A stretch of 64,000 bases of DNA from CAVYVZ01 sp963772065 (GTDB lineage: Bacteria; Acidobacteriota; Vicinamibacteria; Vicinamibacterales; UBA2999): NCBI GenBank assembly GCA_963772065.1, contig CAVYVZ010000004.1, positions 186,001 through 250,000 on the forward strand. Direction: 5' to 3'. A program made the position numbers and the translations under genes. The first letter of the stretch is position 1; each line of letters starts with the position of its first letter. This document shows positions 43,870-53,877 of this stretch, piece by piece. The notes beneath the pieces are model-generated. The model did no database searches. It was not told the origin of the DNA and saw only the letters and a list, made by a program, of their open reading frames with translations.

Positions 43870-44894
43870 AGCCGCTTCCGAATCGCCTCCCCCGCCTGCG
43901 TCGTCCCGAGCGATCCGCCGACGTCCTGCGTGACCTCGCCAGCCTGCACGGCCGCTTCGACCGCACGCTCGATGCGCGCCGACTCGTCCCTGCGGCCGAG
44001 CGTCTCGAGCATGAGGGCCGCGGAGAGGATCGCGCCGATTGGATTCGCGACATTCTTCCCCGCGAGCGGCGGAGCCGAGCCATGGACCGGCTCGAACATG
44101 GACGTGCGACCCGGGTGCAGGTTGCCGGAGGCTGCCATCCCGAGCCCTCCCTGCAGCGCGCCGCCGATGTCGGTGATGATGTCGCCAAACAGGTTGTTCG
44201 TGACGATGACCTCGAACTGGCCCGGGTTCTGGACCAGGAACATCGCCAGCGCATCGATGTACAGGTGGGTGGCGTCGATGTCGCGGTACTCTGCTTTCAG
44301 CTGCGCGAACACGCGCTGCCAGAGGGCGTGGCCGTGCGTCATCGCGTTGCTCTTGTCCGCCATGCACACCTTCTTCAAACCGTTCGCGCGCGCGTACTCG
44401 AAGGCATGACGGACGATCCTGTGGACGCCTTTGTATGTATTGATCTCTTCCTGGACGCTGACCTCGTCGTCGGTTCCAGCCTTGAATCGACCGCCCACGT
44501 TCACGTACAGCCCTTCAGTGTTCTCGCGGAAGACGACGAAGTTCACGTCCTTCCGCGTGCGGTTCTTGAGCGGCGACAGGCGATCGTCGAGGAGCCGCAC
44601 GGGCCGTTGGTTGACGTAGAGATCCAGCGCGAAGCGCGTGCCGAGAAGGATGTCGCGCGCGTGCTCGTTGCCAGGCACGCGCGGGTCGCCCAGCGCGCCG
44701 AGCAGGATCGCGTCAAACGAGCGCAGCAGGTCATAGCCGTCCGCGGGAATCGTGACGCCGGTGTGAAGGTAGTAGTCGGCGCTCCACGGCAGATGCTCGA
44801 GCCGAACGCCGCCGATGATGTCGAGCACTTTGACAGCCTCGACAATCACCTCCTTGCCGATGCCATCGCCCGGAATGACGGCTGCGGTCTTCAT
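43866..44894 (-). CDS. Isocitrate/isopropylmalate dehydrogenase family protein
   Basis: The protein has 342 residues. IPGDGIGKEVI opens the family fold. Further motifs are the substrate-binding arginine region FVVFRENTEGLYVNVGGRFK, KVCMADKSNAMTHGHALWQR (Lys and Asn) and the metal aspartates in VIVTNNLFGDIITDIGGALQ, then FEPVHGSAPPLAGKNVANPI. It oxidises and decarboxylates a 2-hydroxyacid (isocitrate, isopropylmalate, tartrate or homoisocitrate). Which one cannot be told: the phosphorylation-loop serine expected for isocitrate is not clear here. It is set between two thiolases with 4-base overlaps on both sides, which argues for a role in the same pathway and against leucine synthesis. Confidence 0.88.
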   Translation of the reverse strand: MKTAAVIPGDGIGKEVIVEAVKVLDIIGGVRLEHLPWSADYYLHTGVTIPADGYDLLRSFDAILLGALGDPRVPGNEHARDILLGTRFALDLYVNQRPVRLLDDRLSPLKNRTRKDVNFVVFRENTEGLYVNVGGRFKAGTDDEVSVQEEINTYKGVHRIVRHAFEYARANGLKKVCMADKSNAMTHGHALWQRVFAQLKAEYRDIDATHLYIDALAMFLVQNPGQFEVIVTNNLFGDIITDIGGALQGGLGMAASGNLHPGRTSMFEPVHGSAPPLAGKNVANPIGAILSAALMLETLGRRDESARIERAVEAAVQAGEVTQDVGGSLGTTQAGEAIRKRL

Positions 44895-46096
44895 GCGCGT
44901 TCGATCGCCAGCGCCATCCCCATGCCTCCGCTCACGCACAGCGTGGCAACGCCGCGCGTCACGTCTCGCCGTTCCATCTCGTGGAGAAGCGTCACGACGA
45001 TGCGGGCGCCGGTGGCGCCGATCGGGTGGCCGAGCGCGATCGCTCCGCCGTTCACATTCAACCGATCGGTTGAGATTGGCGCGTCGCGCAGAACGGCGAG
45101 CACCTGCGCCGCGAACGCCTCGTTCAACTCGACGAGGTCGTAATCCTGCAGCGGGATGCCTGTTTTCCGCTGCAGCTTCTGCAGCGCGGGAACGGGACCG
45201 ATGCCCATGATCCGCGGGTCGACGCCGGCGGTGGCCCAGCCGATGATTCGGGCGCGTGGCTCGACACCCCGCTTCGATGCCCATTCCGCCGACGACACGA
45301 CGATGGCGGCTCCTCCATCCGTGATGCCCGACGACGACCCGGCCGTGATGATGCCGTCGTGCCCCTCCACCTTTGGGAACGCGAGTGGAAGCTTACGCAG
45401 CATGTCCATCGTGGTGCCCGCGCGCGGATGCTCGTCGGCCTCGACAATCGCGTCGCGCCCCTTCGCATCCTTCACGGGCACTGGCGCGATCTCACGCCGG
45501 AAGTGCCCCGCGTTCACGGCGGCCTCGGCGCGCTTCTGCGACTCACAGGCGTAAGCGTCGGACTCCTCGCGCGTGATTCCGTACTGGCGGGCGAGCACTT
45601 CCGCGGTCTCGCCCATGATCAACCCGGAGAGCGGGCAGGAGAAGCCGTCCCGGTACATCGCGTCGATCAGCTGGAAGCTGCCCATCTTGTGGCCCCATCG
45701 TGCGTCCGCGGCGTCCACGAGGTACGGCATGCGGCTCATGGACTCGATGCCACCCGCGAGGACCACCGACGATTCGCCGAGGAGAATCGACTGTGCGCCG
45801 CTGGCGATCGCCTGCAGACTCGACGCGCACGCCTTGTTGATGGTGTGTGCGGGAGACGAATGCGGCACCCCGGCGCGCTGCGCGACCTGTCGCGCGGTGT
45901 TCGGGCCCGATCCGGCCTGGCGGCCGTGGCCCATCACGACTTCATCGACATCCGCCGGCTCGAGCCCCGCTTGTTGAATGGCGGCGCGTGCGGCAATGGC
46001 TCCGAGCTCGGCAGGATGGATATCGCGGAACGATCCGCCGTACTTCCCGATCGGCGTACGCGCGGCGCCAAGGATGACGACCTCCGCCAGGGCCAT
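44891..46096 (-). CDS. Acetyl-CoA acetyltransferase (thiolase), operon-leading copy
   Basis: The protein has 401 residues. Catalytic Cys is in HTINKACASSLQAIASGAQS, His in NVNGGAIALGHPIGATGARI, and the second Cys in GVATLCVSGGMGMALAIERA. The loop GHKMGSFQLIDAMYRDGFSC with MGETAEVLARQYGI is typical of acetoacetyl-CoA-type thiolases. It is the first gene of the minus-strand operon and overlaps the IDH-like start by 4 bases. It shares well under half its residues with the second thiolase, so the two likely have different chain-length or direction preferences. The divergent sulfatase-like gene starts 47 bases away. Confidence 0.93.
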   Translation of the reverse strand: MALAEVVILGAARTPIGKYGGSFRDIHPAELGAIAARAAIQQAGLEPADVDEVVMGHGRQAGSGPNTARQVAQRAGVPHSSPAHTINKACASSLQAIASGAQSILLGESSVVLAGGIESMSRMPYLVDAADARWGHKMGSFQLIDAMYRDGFSCPLSGLIMGETAEVLARQYGITREESDAYACESQKRAEAAVNAGHFRREIAPVPVKDAKGRDAIVEADEHPRAGTTMDMLRKLPLAFPKVEGHDGIITAGSSSGITDGGAAIVVSSAEWASKRGVEPRARIIGWATAGVDPRIMGIGPVPALQKLQRKTGIPLQDYDLVELNEAFAAQVLAVLRDAPISTDRLNVNGGAIALGHPIGATGARIVVTLLHEMERRDVTRGVATLCVSGGMGMALAIERA

Positions 46097-46143
46097 AACC
46101 TTGCAATCATATCGTGGGCTCGCCGTTTCATATACTGAGACGA

Positions 46144-48276
46144 ATGCTCTTCCTCGCGCGCCGCCGACTGGCGGTTGCGATTGTCTCGCTGGTGGCGCTC
46201 ATCGCCGGTGTGATGGTCTGGCGCCTTCAGCTGCGGCCCGTTCACGACGCGTTCGTCCGCACACCCGATCAGAACGTCCTCATCGTCACCATCGACACGC
46301 TGCGCGGCGATACGCTTTCCAGCTACGGCGGATCCGCGCGGACGCCGAATCTCGACGCGCTCGCCGCGGCGGGAATCCGCTTCACGTTCGCGCACGCGCA
46401 CGCCGTCGTGACGCTGCCCTCTCACGCGAGCATCCTGACCGGACGCTATCCATTCGAGCATGGTGTGCGTGACAACGCCGGCTTCCGCCTCGCGCCCGCG
46501 GCGACGACGCTCGCGGAAGCCGCGCGCGCGAAGGGATTCGCCACGGCCGCCTTCGTCGGTGCCTTCCCTCTCGACCGTCAGTTCGGCCTCGCGCAGGGCT
46601 TCGACGTGTACGACGATCTCGGCGGCCGCGAGATCGCTCCAGCCGACTTCGCATTTGCGGAGCGTCCCGCCGGTGACGTGGTCGCCGCGGCACGCACGTG
46701 GATCGAAGGGCAGCAGAAGGCGTGGCTCGCATGGGTGCACGTGTTCGATCCGCATGCTCCGTATGCACCGCCGGCGCCGTTCGATCGCGAGTATCCCGGC
46801 AATCCCTACGCCGGCGAAGTGGCGTACGTCGATCAGGCGCTTGGCCCTCTGCTCGATCTGGCCGGACGTGGTACCCGTCCGACCACGGTGGTCGTGACCG
46901 CCGATCACGGAGAGGGACTCGGCGATCATGGCGAGGCGACACACGGCGTATTCGCGTACGAATCGACGCTGCGCGTGCCGCTCATCCTCGCCCAGATCGG
47001 CGGCGCCGGACGCCGGCCGGCAACCCCGGTCATCAGCGACGTGCCCGTGCGGCACGTGGACATCGTCCCCACGATTGCCGACCTGACGGGGATGACCGTC
47101 GGAACGGATCTTCCCGGCCGGACGCTGCTCACGGCCAACGAGCAGGAACGCGAGCTGCGCCCGTCATATTTCGAGGCGATGACCGCCATGCTCAAGCGAG
47201 GCTGGGCCCCGCTTCAGGGCGCGATCGTTGCACGCGAGAAGTACATCCGACTCCCGATCGACGAGCTCTACGATCTCGCCGCCGACCCGGGCGAAAAGAC
47301 AAACGTCGCGCTCACCTCGGCGACGCGCCGACGCGACATCGCGGAGCGGCTCAGCGCCTTCCGCGCGACGCTTCCGGGTGAACAGGCCACCGAGAACCCA
47401 GCGGTCCGAGCACGCCTGCAGGCGCTCGGCTACCTGTCGGGCTCGGCGACGCGCAAGGCCCGCTACGACGAGGCAGACGACCCGAAACGCTTGATCGACG
47501 TGGATCGGCTGATGATGGACGGCATCGAGCTCCACCGGGCCGGCCGTGCCGCCGAGGCGCAGGAGGCGTATCGTCGGGTCATCGCACGGCGCCCGGACAT
47601 GGGGCTCGCGTATCAGCGGCTGGCGTTCATGCAGTGGGAGAGCGGCGCAACCGGTGAGGCGATCGCTACGCTTCGTCGGGCGCTCGATACCAGCGGCCCG
47701 GATCTCGACATCGAAGTCCGGCTGGGAACGTATCTGGCGGAAACGGGTGCGTCCGCCGAGGCGCTGGCGATTCTCGAGCGCGCCGTCGCCACGCGGCCGG
47801 ATGACACCGCGGGGCTGAACGCGCTCGGCATCGCGTACGCGCGCGCCGGCCGCAACGCTGAGGCGATCCGGACCTTCGAACGCATCCTGGCCATCGATGC
47901 GCGAGACGCCTTCGCGCTCGAGAACCTGGGCGCCGCCCATCTGCAGCGCGGCGATCTGCGCGCCGCGGGGGATGCGTTCGGTCGCGCGGCGACAAATGAC
48001 CCTCGTTCCTCGCGCGCCCGGGCCGGGCTCGGCGTGGTGGCGTTGAAGGCCGGCCGCCGGGACGAGGCGATCGCTCACTGGCAACAGGCCGTCGCGCTGG
48101 ATCGCACGAACTTCGACGCGCTCTTCAACCTCGGCACCGAACTGGTGAATGCTGGCCGGGAGGCGGAGGCGCGTGCGTACCTCGAGCAGTTCGTCCGCAC
48201 GGCGCCGCGGGCGTTCTACGCTCGCGATATCGAGCGCGTCAGACAGTTTCTCGACGCGCCCGGAGGCCGCCCGTGA
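46144..48276 (+). CDS. Alkaline-phosphatase-superfamily (sulfatase-like) protein fused to TPR repeats, copy 1
   Basis: The protein is an intact 710 residues. ATG 46144 starts a membrane anchor (MLFLARRRLAVAIVSLVALI). The catalytic domain has the metal Asp in VLIVTIDTLRGD (D51), AVVTLPSHASILTGRYPFEH, ADHGEGLGDHGEATHG and PVRHVDIVPTIADLTG. At the site where true sulfatases have C/S-x-P-x-R, this protein reads T-L-P-S-H: Thr replaces the formylglycine Cys/Ser and His replaces Arg. It may therefore be a phospho- or glyco-hydrolase/transferase and not a sulfatase. Residues about 450-710 are TPR units (GLNALGIAYARAGRNAEAIR, GVVALKAGRRDEAIAHWQQA). The next gene overlaps by 4 bases and is a paralogue. 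Confidence 0.85.
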   Translation: MLFLARRRLAVAIVSLVALIAGVMVWRLQLRPVHDAFVRTPDQNVLIVTIDTLRGDTLSSYGGSARTPNLDALAAAGIRFTFAHAHAVVTLPSHASILTGRYPFEHGVRDNAGFRLAPAATTLAEAARAKGFATAAFVGAFPLDRQFGLAQGFDVYDDLGGREIAPADFAFAERPAGDVVAAARTWIEGQQKAWLAWVHVFDPHAPYAPPAPFDREYPGNPYAGEVAYVDQALGPLLDLAGRGTRPTTVVVTADHGEGLGDHGEATHGVFAYESTLRVPLILAQIGGAGRRPATPVISDVPVRHVDIVPTIADLTGMTVGTDLPGRTLLTANEQERELRPSYFEAMTAMLKRGWAPLQGAIVAREKYIRLPIDELYDLAADPGEKTNVALTSATRRRDIAERLSAFRATLPGEQATENPAVRARLQALGYLSGSATRKARYDEADDPKRLIDVDRLMMDGIELHRAGRAAEAQEAYRRVIARRPDMGLAYQRLAFMQWESGATGEAIATLRRALDTSGPDLDIEVRLGTYLAETGASAEALAILERAVATRPDDTAGLNALGIAYARAGRNAEAIRTFERILAIDARDAFALENLGAAHLQRGDLRAAGDAFGRAATNDPRSSRARAGLGVVALKAGRRDEAIAHWQQAVALDRTNFDALFNLGTELVNAGREAEARAYLEQFVRTAPRAFYARDIERVRQFLDAPGGRP

Positions 48277-50414
48277 CGCGAGCGCGGGCGGCGATCCTCG
48301 CAGCCGCCGTGGCGCTCGCGGCGTCGTGTGGTTCGTGTGGCGTCCATCGAATGCGGCCGACGGTCCGATCGTGCTGATCTCGATCGACACCCTGCGCGCG
48401 GACCGTCTCCCCGCCTACGGCTACACGCGGATCCGCACGCCGCATCTCGATACATTCGCCGCCGATGCAGTGGTGTTCGAGCAGGCGTACTCGCACTCGC
48501 CGCAGACGCTGCCGGCTCACACGTCGATCCTGTCCGGCCGCCTGCCCTTCGAGCACGGGGTCCGCGACAACATCGGCTTCTCCGTGCGGCAAGGTGAACG
48601 GCTGCTGCCCCACGCGCTGCACGATCGCGGGTTCGCAACGGCAGGCTTCGTGTCGGCGTACGTGCTGCGGGCGCAGACGGGCATCAATCAAGGGTTCGAC
48701 GTCTGGGACGACGAGCTGCCGGCCGCGTCGGCGGATCGGCCGCTCGGTCAGGTGCAGCGTGCCGGCGCGGACACCGTGGCCGCCGCCTCGCGGTGGATCG
48801 ATCGACAGTCGGCGCCGAAGTTCTTTCTGTTCGTCCACATCTACGAGCCGCACAAGCCGTATTCGCCGCCGCCGCGGTTCGCCGCGGCAGGACCCTACGA
48901 TGGCGAAGTGGAATACGCCGACGAGATCATCGGCCAGCTGCTCGATCACCTTCGAGCCAGGAATCTGTACGACCGCGCCACGATCGTGCTGCTGTCCGAC
49001 CACGGCGAGGGCCTTGGCGATCATGGCGAGGACGAGCACGGCATCTTTCTCTACCGCGACACCATTCACGTGCCGCTCATCGTGAAACTGCCCGCTTCGC
49101 GCCGAGGTGGAACACGTGTCGCCTCGCCGGTGCAGCACATCGATGTGCCGCCGACGATCCTCGATCTCGTCGGTGCGGCGATTCCAAACGGCGCCCGGGG
49201 CCGCTCGCTCCGGCCCGTGCTCGATGGATCGGGACGCGTCGCGACCGCGAACATTTACTCGGAGTCGCTGTCACCCCGCTACCACTTCGGCTGGAGCGAG
49301 CTCTACGCGCTGACACGCGACGACTATCGTCTGATCCGTGCGCCCGCGCGACGAGCTGTACGACGTCGCGAAGGATCCCGGCGAACGCGCGTCGATCGCG
49401 GCGGAACGGGCGCAGGTGCGCGCCGCGATGCGCCGGGCGCTCGACGCCATCATTGCGAACCAGCAGGTCGAGGCGCCCTCGGCGGTCTCGGACGACGATC
49501 GGCGCAAGCTGGCCGCGCTCGGATACGTCGGCACGCGGAGCGCCGCGCCGCTCGAGGTGCCGGGCGACCAGCTGCCGGATCCGAAGGACAAGATTGCGGT
49601 TCTGCAGAAGTACAAGCAGGCGACGGATCTGGCTGGCGCGCGCCGCTTCGCGGAGGCGACGGCGCTCTATCGCGAGCTGCTGCGCGAGAACCCCGACATG
49701 ACCGACGTGTGGCTGCAGCTCGCCGAGATCTACGGACGCCGCGGCATGTTGGCCGACGCCGTCGACGCGTACAAGGAAGTCATCGAGCGGAACGCCAAGG
49801 ATCCGGCGGGCCTCACCGGAGCCGCCGCGGGTCTCCTGCGTCTCGGCAAGCTCGACGAAGCAAAAGCGCACGCGGAGCTGGCCGTCGGCGTTGCGCCGGC
49901 CGCCGCCCACGAGCTCCTCGTGAGGATCGCCATCCAACGGGGCGATGCCGACTCCGCGCGCCGTGAGGCTCGGCTCGCGCAGGCGGCCGACCCGACGCTG
50001 CCGATGCTGGCATTCGCCGAAGGACTGATCCTCCACGGACAGGGACGATACGACGCGGCGCTCCCGCATTTCATGGAGGTGAAACAGCGGCTCGCCTCGC
50101 GCACGGTGCAGATGCCCGACGTGAACTACTACATCGGTGATTCGCTCGCGCGTCTGGAACGATACGCCGAGGCCGAGCGGTTCCTTCGCGAGGAGATCGG
50201 CATCAACCCGGCCCACGTGCGCGCGCGCGCCGGCGTCGCGATGCTCTATCGTGCAATGGGACGAACGGCGGAATCCGAGCAGGCGATCGCCGAACTCATC
50301 CGCAATTCGCCCACGCCCGAGGGCTACGACGTCGCGGCGCAGCTGTGGACGATGTTCGGCGAGCCCGCGCGGGCCGCTGCCGTGAGGACCGAAGCGAGGC
50401 GTCTCCCGGGTTAA
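48273..50414 (+). CDS. Sulfatase-like TPR protein, copy 2 (two frame changes)
   Basis: GTG 48273 overlaps the stop of copy 1 (GTGA). Corrected length is about 713 residues. The N-terminal anchor (RARAAILAAAVALAA) is interrupted by a one-base loss near 48320. The catalytic domain reads IVLISIDTLRADRLPAYGYT, SPQTLPAHTSILSGRLPFEH, FVHIYEPHKPYSPPPRF, LLSDHGEGLGDHGEDEHGIF and PVQHIDVPPTILDLVG. As in copy 1 the active-site text is T-L-P-A-H, not C/S-x-P-x-R. Near 49343 a one-base gain interrupts APRDELYDVAKDPGE. TPR units follow (LYRELLRENPDMTDVWLQLA, LLRLGKLDEAKAHAELAVGV). Likely translationally coupled to copy 1; a duplicated pair acting on the envelope is inferred. Confidence 0.82.
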
Positions 50415-50452
50415 AATCGTCTCACACGTCTTTTCAAGGGGGACGCGCGGTC

Positions 50453-53061
50453 ATGCGGGGCGTTTTTCTCGAGTCACAGGGAGATCCGGGAGATCGGGGA
50501 GTTTGTTTTTCTCCTTGATCTCCCTGATCTCCCTGTGCTCTCTGTCCGCGCAGCAGCAACCGACGTTCAAATCGGGAGTCGATCTCGTCCGGTTCGACGT
50601 GCGCATCGTCGACGAGGCGGGGCGGCCGATCACGGACATCAAGCCCGACGAGATCGAGATCCGCGAGGGCGGCACGCTGCTGCCCGTGGTGCTGTTCCAG
50701 CGCATCACCGAGCCCGCCGAGTCCTACGTCGACGCGGCGCTCCGGGCCGTGACCGCGGAAGTCTCGTCGAACGAGGCGTTTCCGCGAGGACACCTGTACA
50801 TCCTCATCTTCGACCAGCAGCACATCACGCCAGGCAACGAGCAGCGAGCGCGGGTGGCTGCCGAACAGTTCATCCGGCGCCGCGTACGGCCATCGGATCG
50901 CGTGGCACTCTTCGCGATTCCCGGGCCCGGACCGCAGGTGGGCTTCACGGCCGACAAGCTCCGCGCGATTCGCGAGCTGGACAGCATCCGTGGCTCGTAC
51001 GAGCGGTTCGTGTCCAGCCCGCTCGGCAGGATGACGGCCTACGAAGCGCATCGCGTGGTTCAGGGCGATGAGCGAGCTGATCAACGACTTGATGGCGCGC
51101 ATGGGCACCGCGGGAGAGACCGACGTCGCCGCCGCGCGCGTGGGCGCCGGCGCCTGACGATCCGTCCGTCGCGCGCCGCCTGCTCCAGGAGAACGCCCGC
51201 ACGATCGTCAATCAGACGGACAGCGCGTCGCGGCAGTTCCTCCAGCGGCTCTCTGACGTCATTGCCGGCTTCCGCGACATCGAGGGGCGCAAGACGGTCG
51301 TACTGTTCTCCGAGGGGTTCTTCCAGGATAACCTCTCGCGCGAGCTCGAGACCGTCGCCGCGGCGGCGGCGCAGAGCTACTGCGTGGTCCAGGCCTTCGA
51401 CCTCAATCAGCGCGGCATCGGCGTCAGCGACGCCCATGCGTCAGAGACGACGTTGGCGACGGAAATTCAGGCGCGCATCGCGCCGATGGCGACGCTGGCG
51501 GTGGAAACCGACGGCATGATGGTGCTCGATGCGTCCGCGCGCAGCCAGCAGGCGCTCGATCTCGCTGGCGAACCAGGCGCAGGACTACTACCTCGTGGGG
51601 TTCACGCCGTCCGAAGACGCGCGACTGCGCCGCGGCACCTACCGGAGGGTCGCGATCACGATCAAGCGAGCGGGCGCACGAGTGAGCGCGCGTACCGGCT
51701 ATGCGCTGAAGCCGGAGCTGACCGCCGCCGATCGCCGGCGGGCGATCAACACCGTGCTGAGCGCTCCGTTCGTTCAACAGGGCCTCAAGATCGACTACAC
51801 GACGTACGTGATGAAATCGCCTGACGCCGGCCGCCATCGCGTGGTGCTCAGCCTCACGGCGGACCTGCCTGTCCGCTCGAAGGCCGCAGACGCCGCCGAC
51901 GTCGTGTTCGTCGCGCGCGACGTCCGCGATGGACGCGTGGTGGCGAGCGGTACGGACTCGATGCCGCTGCCGGAAACGCCGCGGAATGGGAGCGCCCTGG
52001 GCAGCGGCACCTGGCGCGTGCAGTTCAACGTCCCGGCGGGCTCCTATCTGATGCGGACCGTGGTCCGCGAGCCGGGAGGGCTCGTCGGCAGCGCCGATCG
52101 GCGCATCGATGTCCGCCCGCTCGACGGCCCGGACATAACCGTCAGCGATCTCGTCGATTGGCTCCGCGGTGGGCGGCCTGCCCGTGCGGCCCGCGCGCGT
52201 ATACCGCCGACGGCCTGGCCGGCGTCGTCGAAACGTACGGCCGTACGCCGGTGCAGCTGCAGGGCCTCGACGTGAAGGTCGAACTCAGACGGGTGGATGG
52301 CGTCGCCATCACCTCGCTCGCTGCCCGGCTGCAGGATGCGGAGCAGGACGACAACGGTATCAGCCGGCGCGCCAGCTTCACGCTGCCGCTCGGCGAGATA
52401 CCCCCTGGCGACTACCTCGCTCACGCCGTCGTGATGGCGCGCGGCGAGGTCGTGGCCGAGCGGACCCGGCAGGTTCAGGTCCTTGAAGGACGCGCGCCCG
52501 CGGCCACGGCCGCGGATACCCACCAGGCGGGCACCGAGACGATCAGTCCCGTCGAAGTGGCGCGCGGTGACCTCGCCCGTACCTACATCGCAGCGCTTCG
52601 GACCCGCGCACAGGGCACGACCGCCGCGGAGGCCGCGCGCCGCGCCGCCGAGGGACGATGGGAACATGTCGAGATCGAGCTCGCGCGGCTTCCGGGCGAC
52701 GCAGGCGCGATCGCGCAGGCCCTTCGCGGCTTCGCTTTGTTCGTGCGCGAGGACTACGCGGGTGCCGCGACGGCGTTCGAGCAGGCGCGCGCCGCGGAGC
52801 CACAGAACGCACTCACGTCGTTCTTCCTCGGATGGGCGCACGAGGGCGCGGGCGATGCACGCGCGGCGATCGGCGCGTGGCGGAACGCCGCGCGCCTCGA
52901 CCCGTCGCTCGTGTCGGCGCACCTCGCGCTTGCCGATGGATACTCTGCGACTATCTGAACCTGCGCTTGCGATGCAGGCGTTGAAGGCCGGGCTCATCGC
53001 CCTGCCCTCGTCCCCCGAACTGCAGGCGCGCCTCAGCCAGATCGAGCGCAGCATGCAGTAA
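50453..53061 (+). CDS. VWFA-related secreted protein with TPR C-terminus, copy 1 (at least six frame changes)
   Basis: The repaired chain is about 850 residues from TTG 50503. ATG 50453 has a better ribosome-binding site (AAGGGGG) but needs one more frame change. The signal peptide is FFSLISLISLCSLSAQ. The TIGR03436-type domain follows: TFKSGVDLVRFDVRIVDEAG, ITDIKPDEIEIREGGTLLPV, YILIFDQQHI, KTVVLLSEGF-like KTVVLFSEGFFQDNLSR and DYYLVGFTPSEDARLRRGTY. After a beta region the C-terminus is TPR-like (AIAQALRGFALFVREDYAGA, TAFEQARAAEPQNALTSFFL). Frame changes lie near 51064, 51152, 51562, 52169, 52190 and 52946; all are repaired by removing one base. Function in Acidobacteriota is unknown; export and protein binding are likely. 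Confidence 0.78.
50475..50537 (+). repeat. Inverted repeat of GGGAGATC words overlapping a signal peptide
   Basis: The left arm 50475-50501 (CACAGGGAGATC...) and right arm 50511-50537 (...GATCTCCCTGTG) match at 24 of 27 positions around a T-rich loop. Each arm carries two or three copies of the 8-base word GGGAGATC or its complement. The right arm encodes the hydrophobic core SLISLISLCS of the VWFA protein signal peptide. Confidence 0.75.
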
Positions 53062-53066
53062 CTCGA

Positions 53067-53126
53067 AACCACGAAAGCACGAAACACACGAAAGCTGGTT
53101 TCGTGGTTTTCGTGAGTTTCGTGGTT
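53067..53126. repeat. ACGAAA-word inverted repeat between two genes
   Basis: AACCACGAAAGCACGAAACA on the left faces its near complement ending TTTCGTGGTT on the right. Both arms are made of ACGAAA or CACGAAA words. It fills most of the gap between VWFA copy 1 and the PD40 gene and could fold as an RNA hairpin of about 30 bp with small bulges. Related words occur at 33186 and 56959. Confidence 0.65.
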
Positions 53127-53144
53127 GGACGTCAAGGAGAAGCG

Positions 53145-53877
53145 ATGCTCTCTGTCCTCGTTGCTGTTTCCCTCGTCATATCCCCAGGCTCGCAGCTCGT
53201 CGAGCTCGACATGGGAAAGCTCAAGGGAGAACCATCGCGCATCGCGTGGTCCTCAGACGGCTCGCAGATCTATCTGCAGACGCTCGAAGGCGGTTTCGGC
53301 CGGCCGAACGCCAAGCAGCGTCACTACATCTTCAACGTGGCGAACGGCTCGAAGGAGGACGTCCAGGTCGAGCCCGAGTGGGCCTCGACGTACTGGGCCG
53401 CGAAGAGCGGTCAGACGTCGCCTGAGGCCCCACAGCTGAAGATAGAGCTCAAAACGGAACAGCGGCGCGAGCAGACTACCTCCGTGCCGAGGGGCGGCGA
53501 TCTGGCCCGCGGCGGTACGAGCATCGACCCCGGAACGTCCGTGGGCGACGGCGTTGCGGCGGCCTACGGCTCACAGACGGTGACCGTGCATTCGATGCTG
53601 TTCAAGGGCGAAACCGTCGGCGAGTTCCAGAACAGCGTCATCGTTCCCGGTTTGACGTTCGGTTGGGGGCCGCGCGGCAGTGGTCTCATCGCCTTCGCCG
53701 AGGTCAAGACAGGCCGTGTCACGGTGATGGACAGTCAGGGCGCCAAGTACCGAAGTCGCGGGATCCAAGGATGCGATTCTGCCCGCGTGGTCCGCCGACG
53801 GCAGCCGCCTGGCGTGGCTGCAGAAGAATGGCCGCGGGAAGTTCGTCCTCCAGGTGGCGCGTGTGTCGAGCTCGTAG
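53145..53877 (+). CDS. PD40/beta-propeller-like secreted protein (one frame change)
   Basis: ATG 53145 follows AAGGAG. Corrected length is about 243 residues. MLSVLVAVSLVISPGS is a short signal peptide lacking a strongly basic n-region. Propeller-blade text includes EPSRIAWSSDGSQIYLQTLE, GWGPRGSGLIAFAEVKTGRV and, after the frame change at 53746-53751, KDAILPAWSADGSRLAWLQK. The repair removes one C in AAGTACCGAAG. Blades of this type occur in TolB and S9 peptidase N-termini; here there are only three or four, so it may pair with another chain. It lies between the two VWFA-TPR genes and ends 17 bases inside the next start, so it is likely part of the same unit. Confidence 0.72.

Noticed and set aside
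42691..44367. N-terminal extension of the thiolase to 558 residues
   Set aside because: The extra part overlaps the IDH-like gene in another frame and is low-complexity; the ATG at 43869 is the family start.
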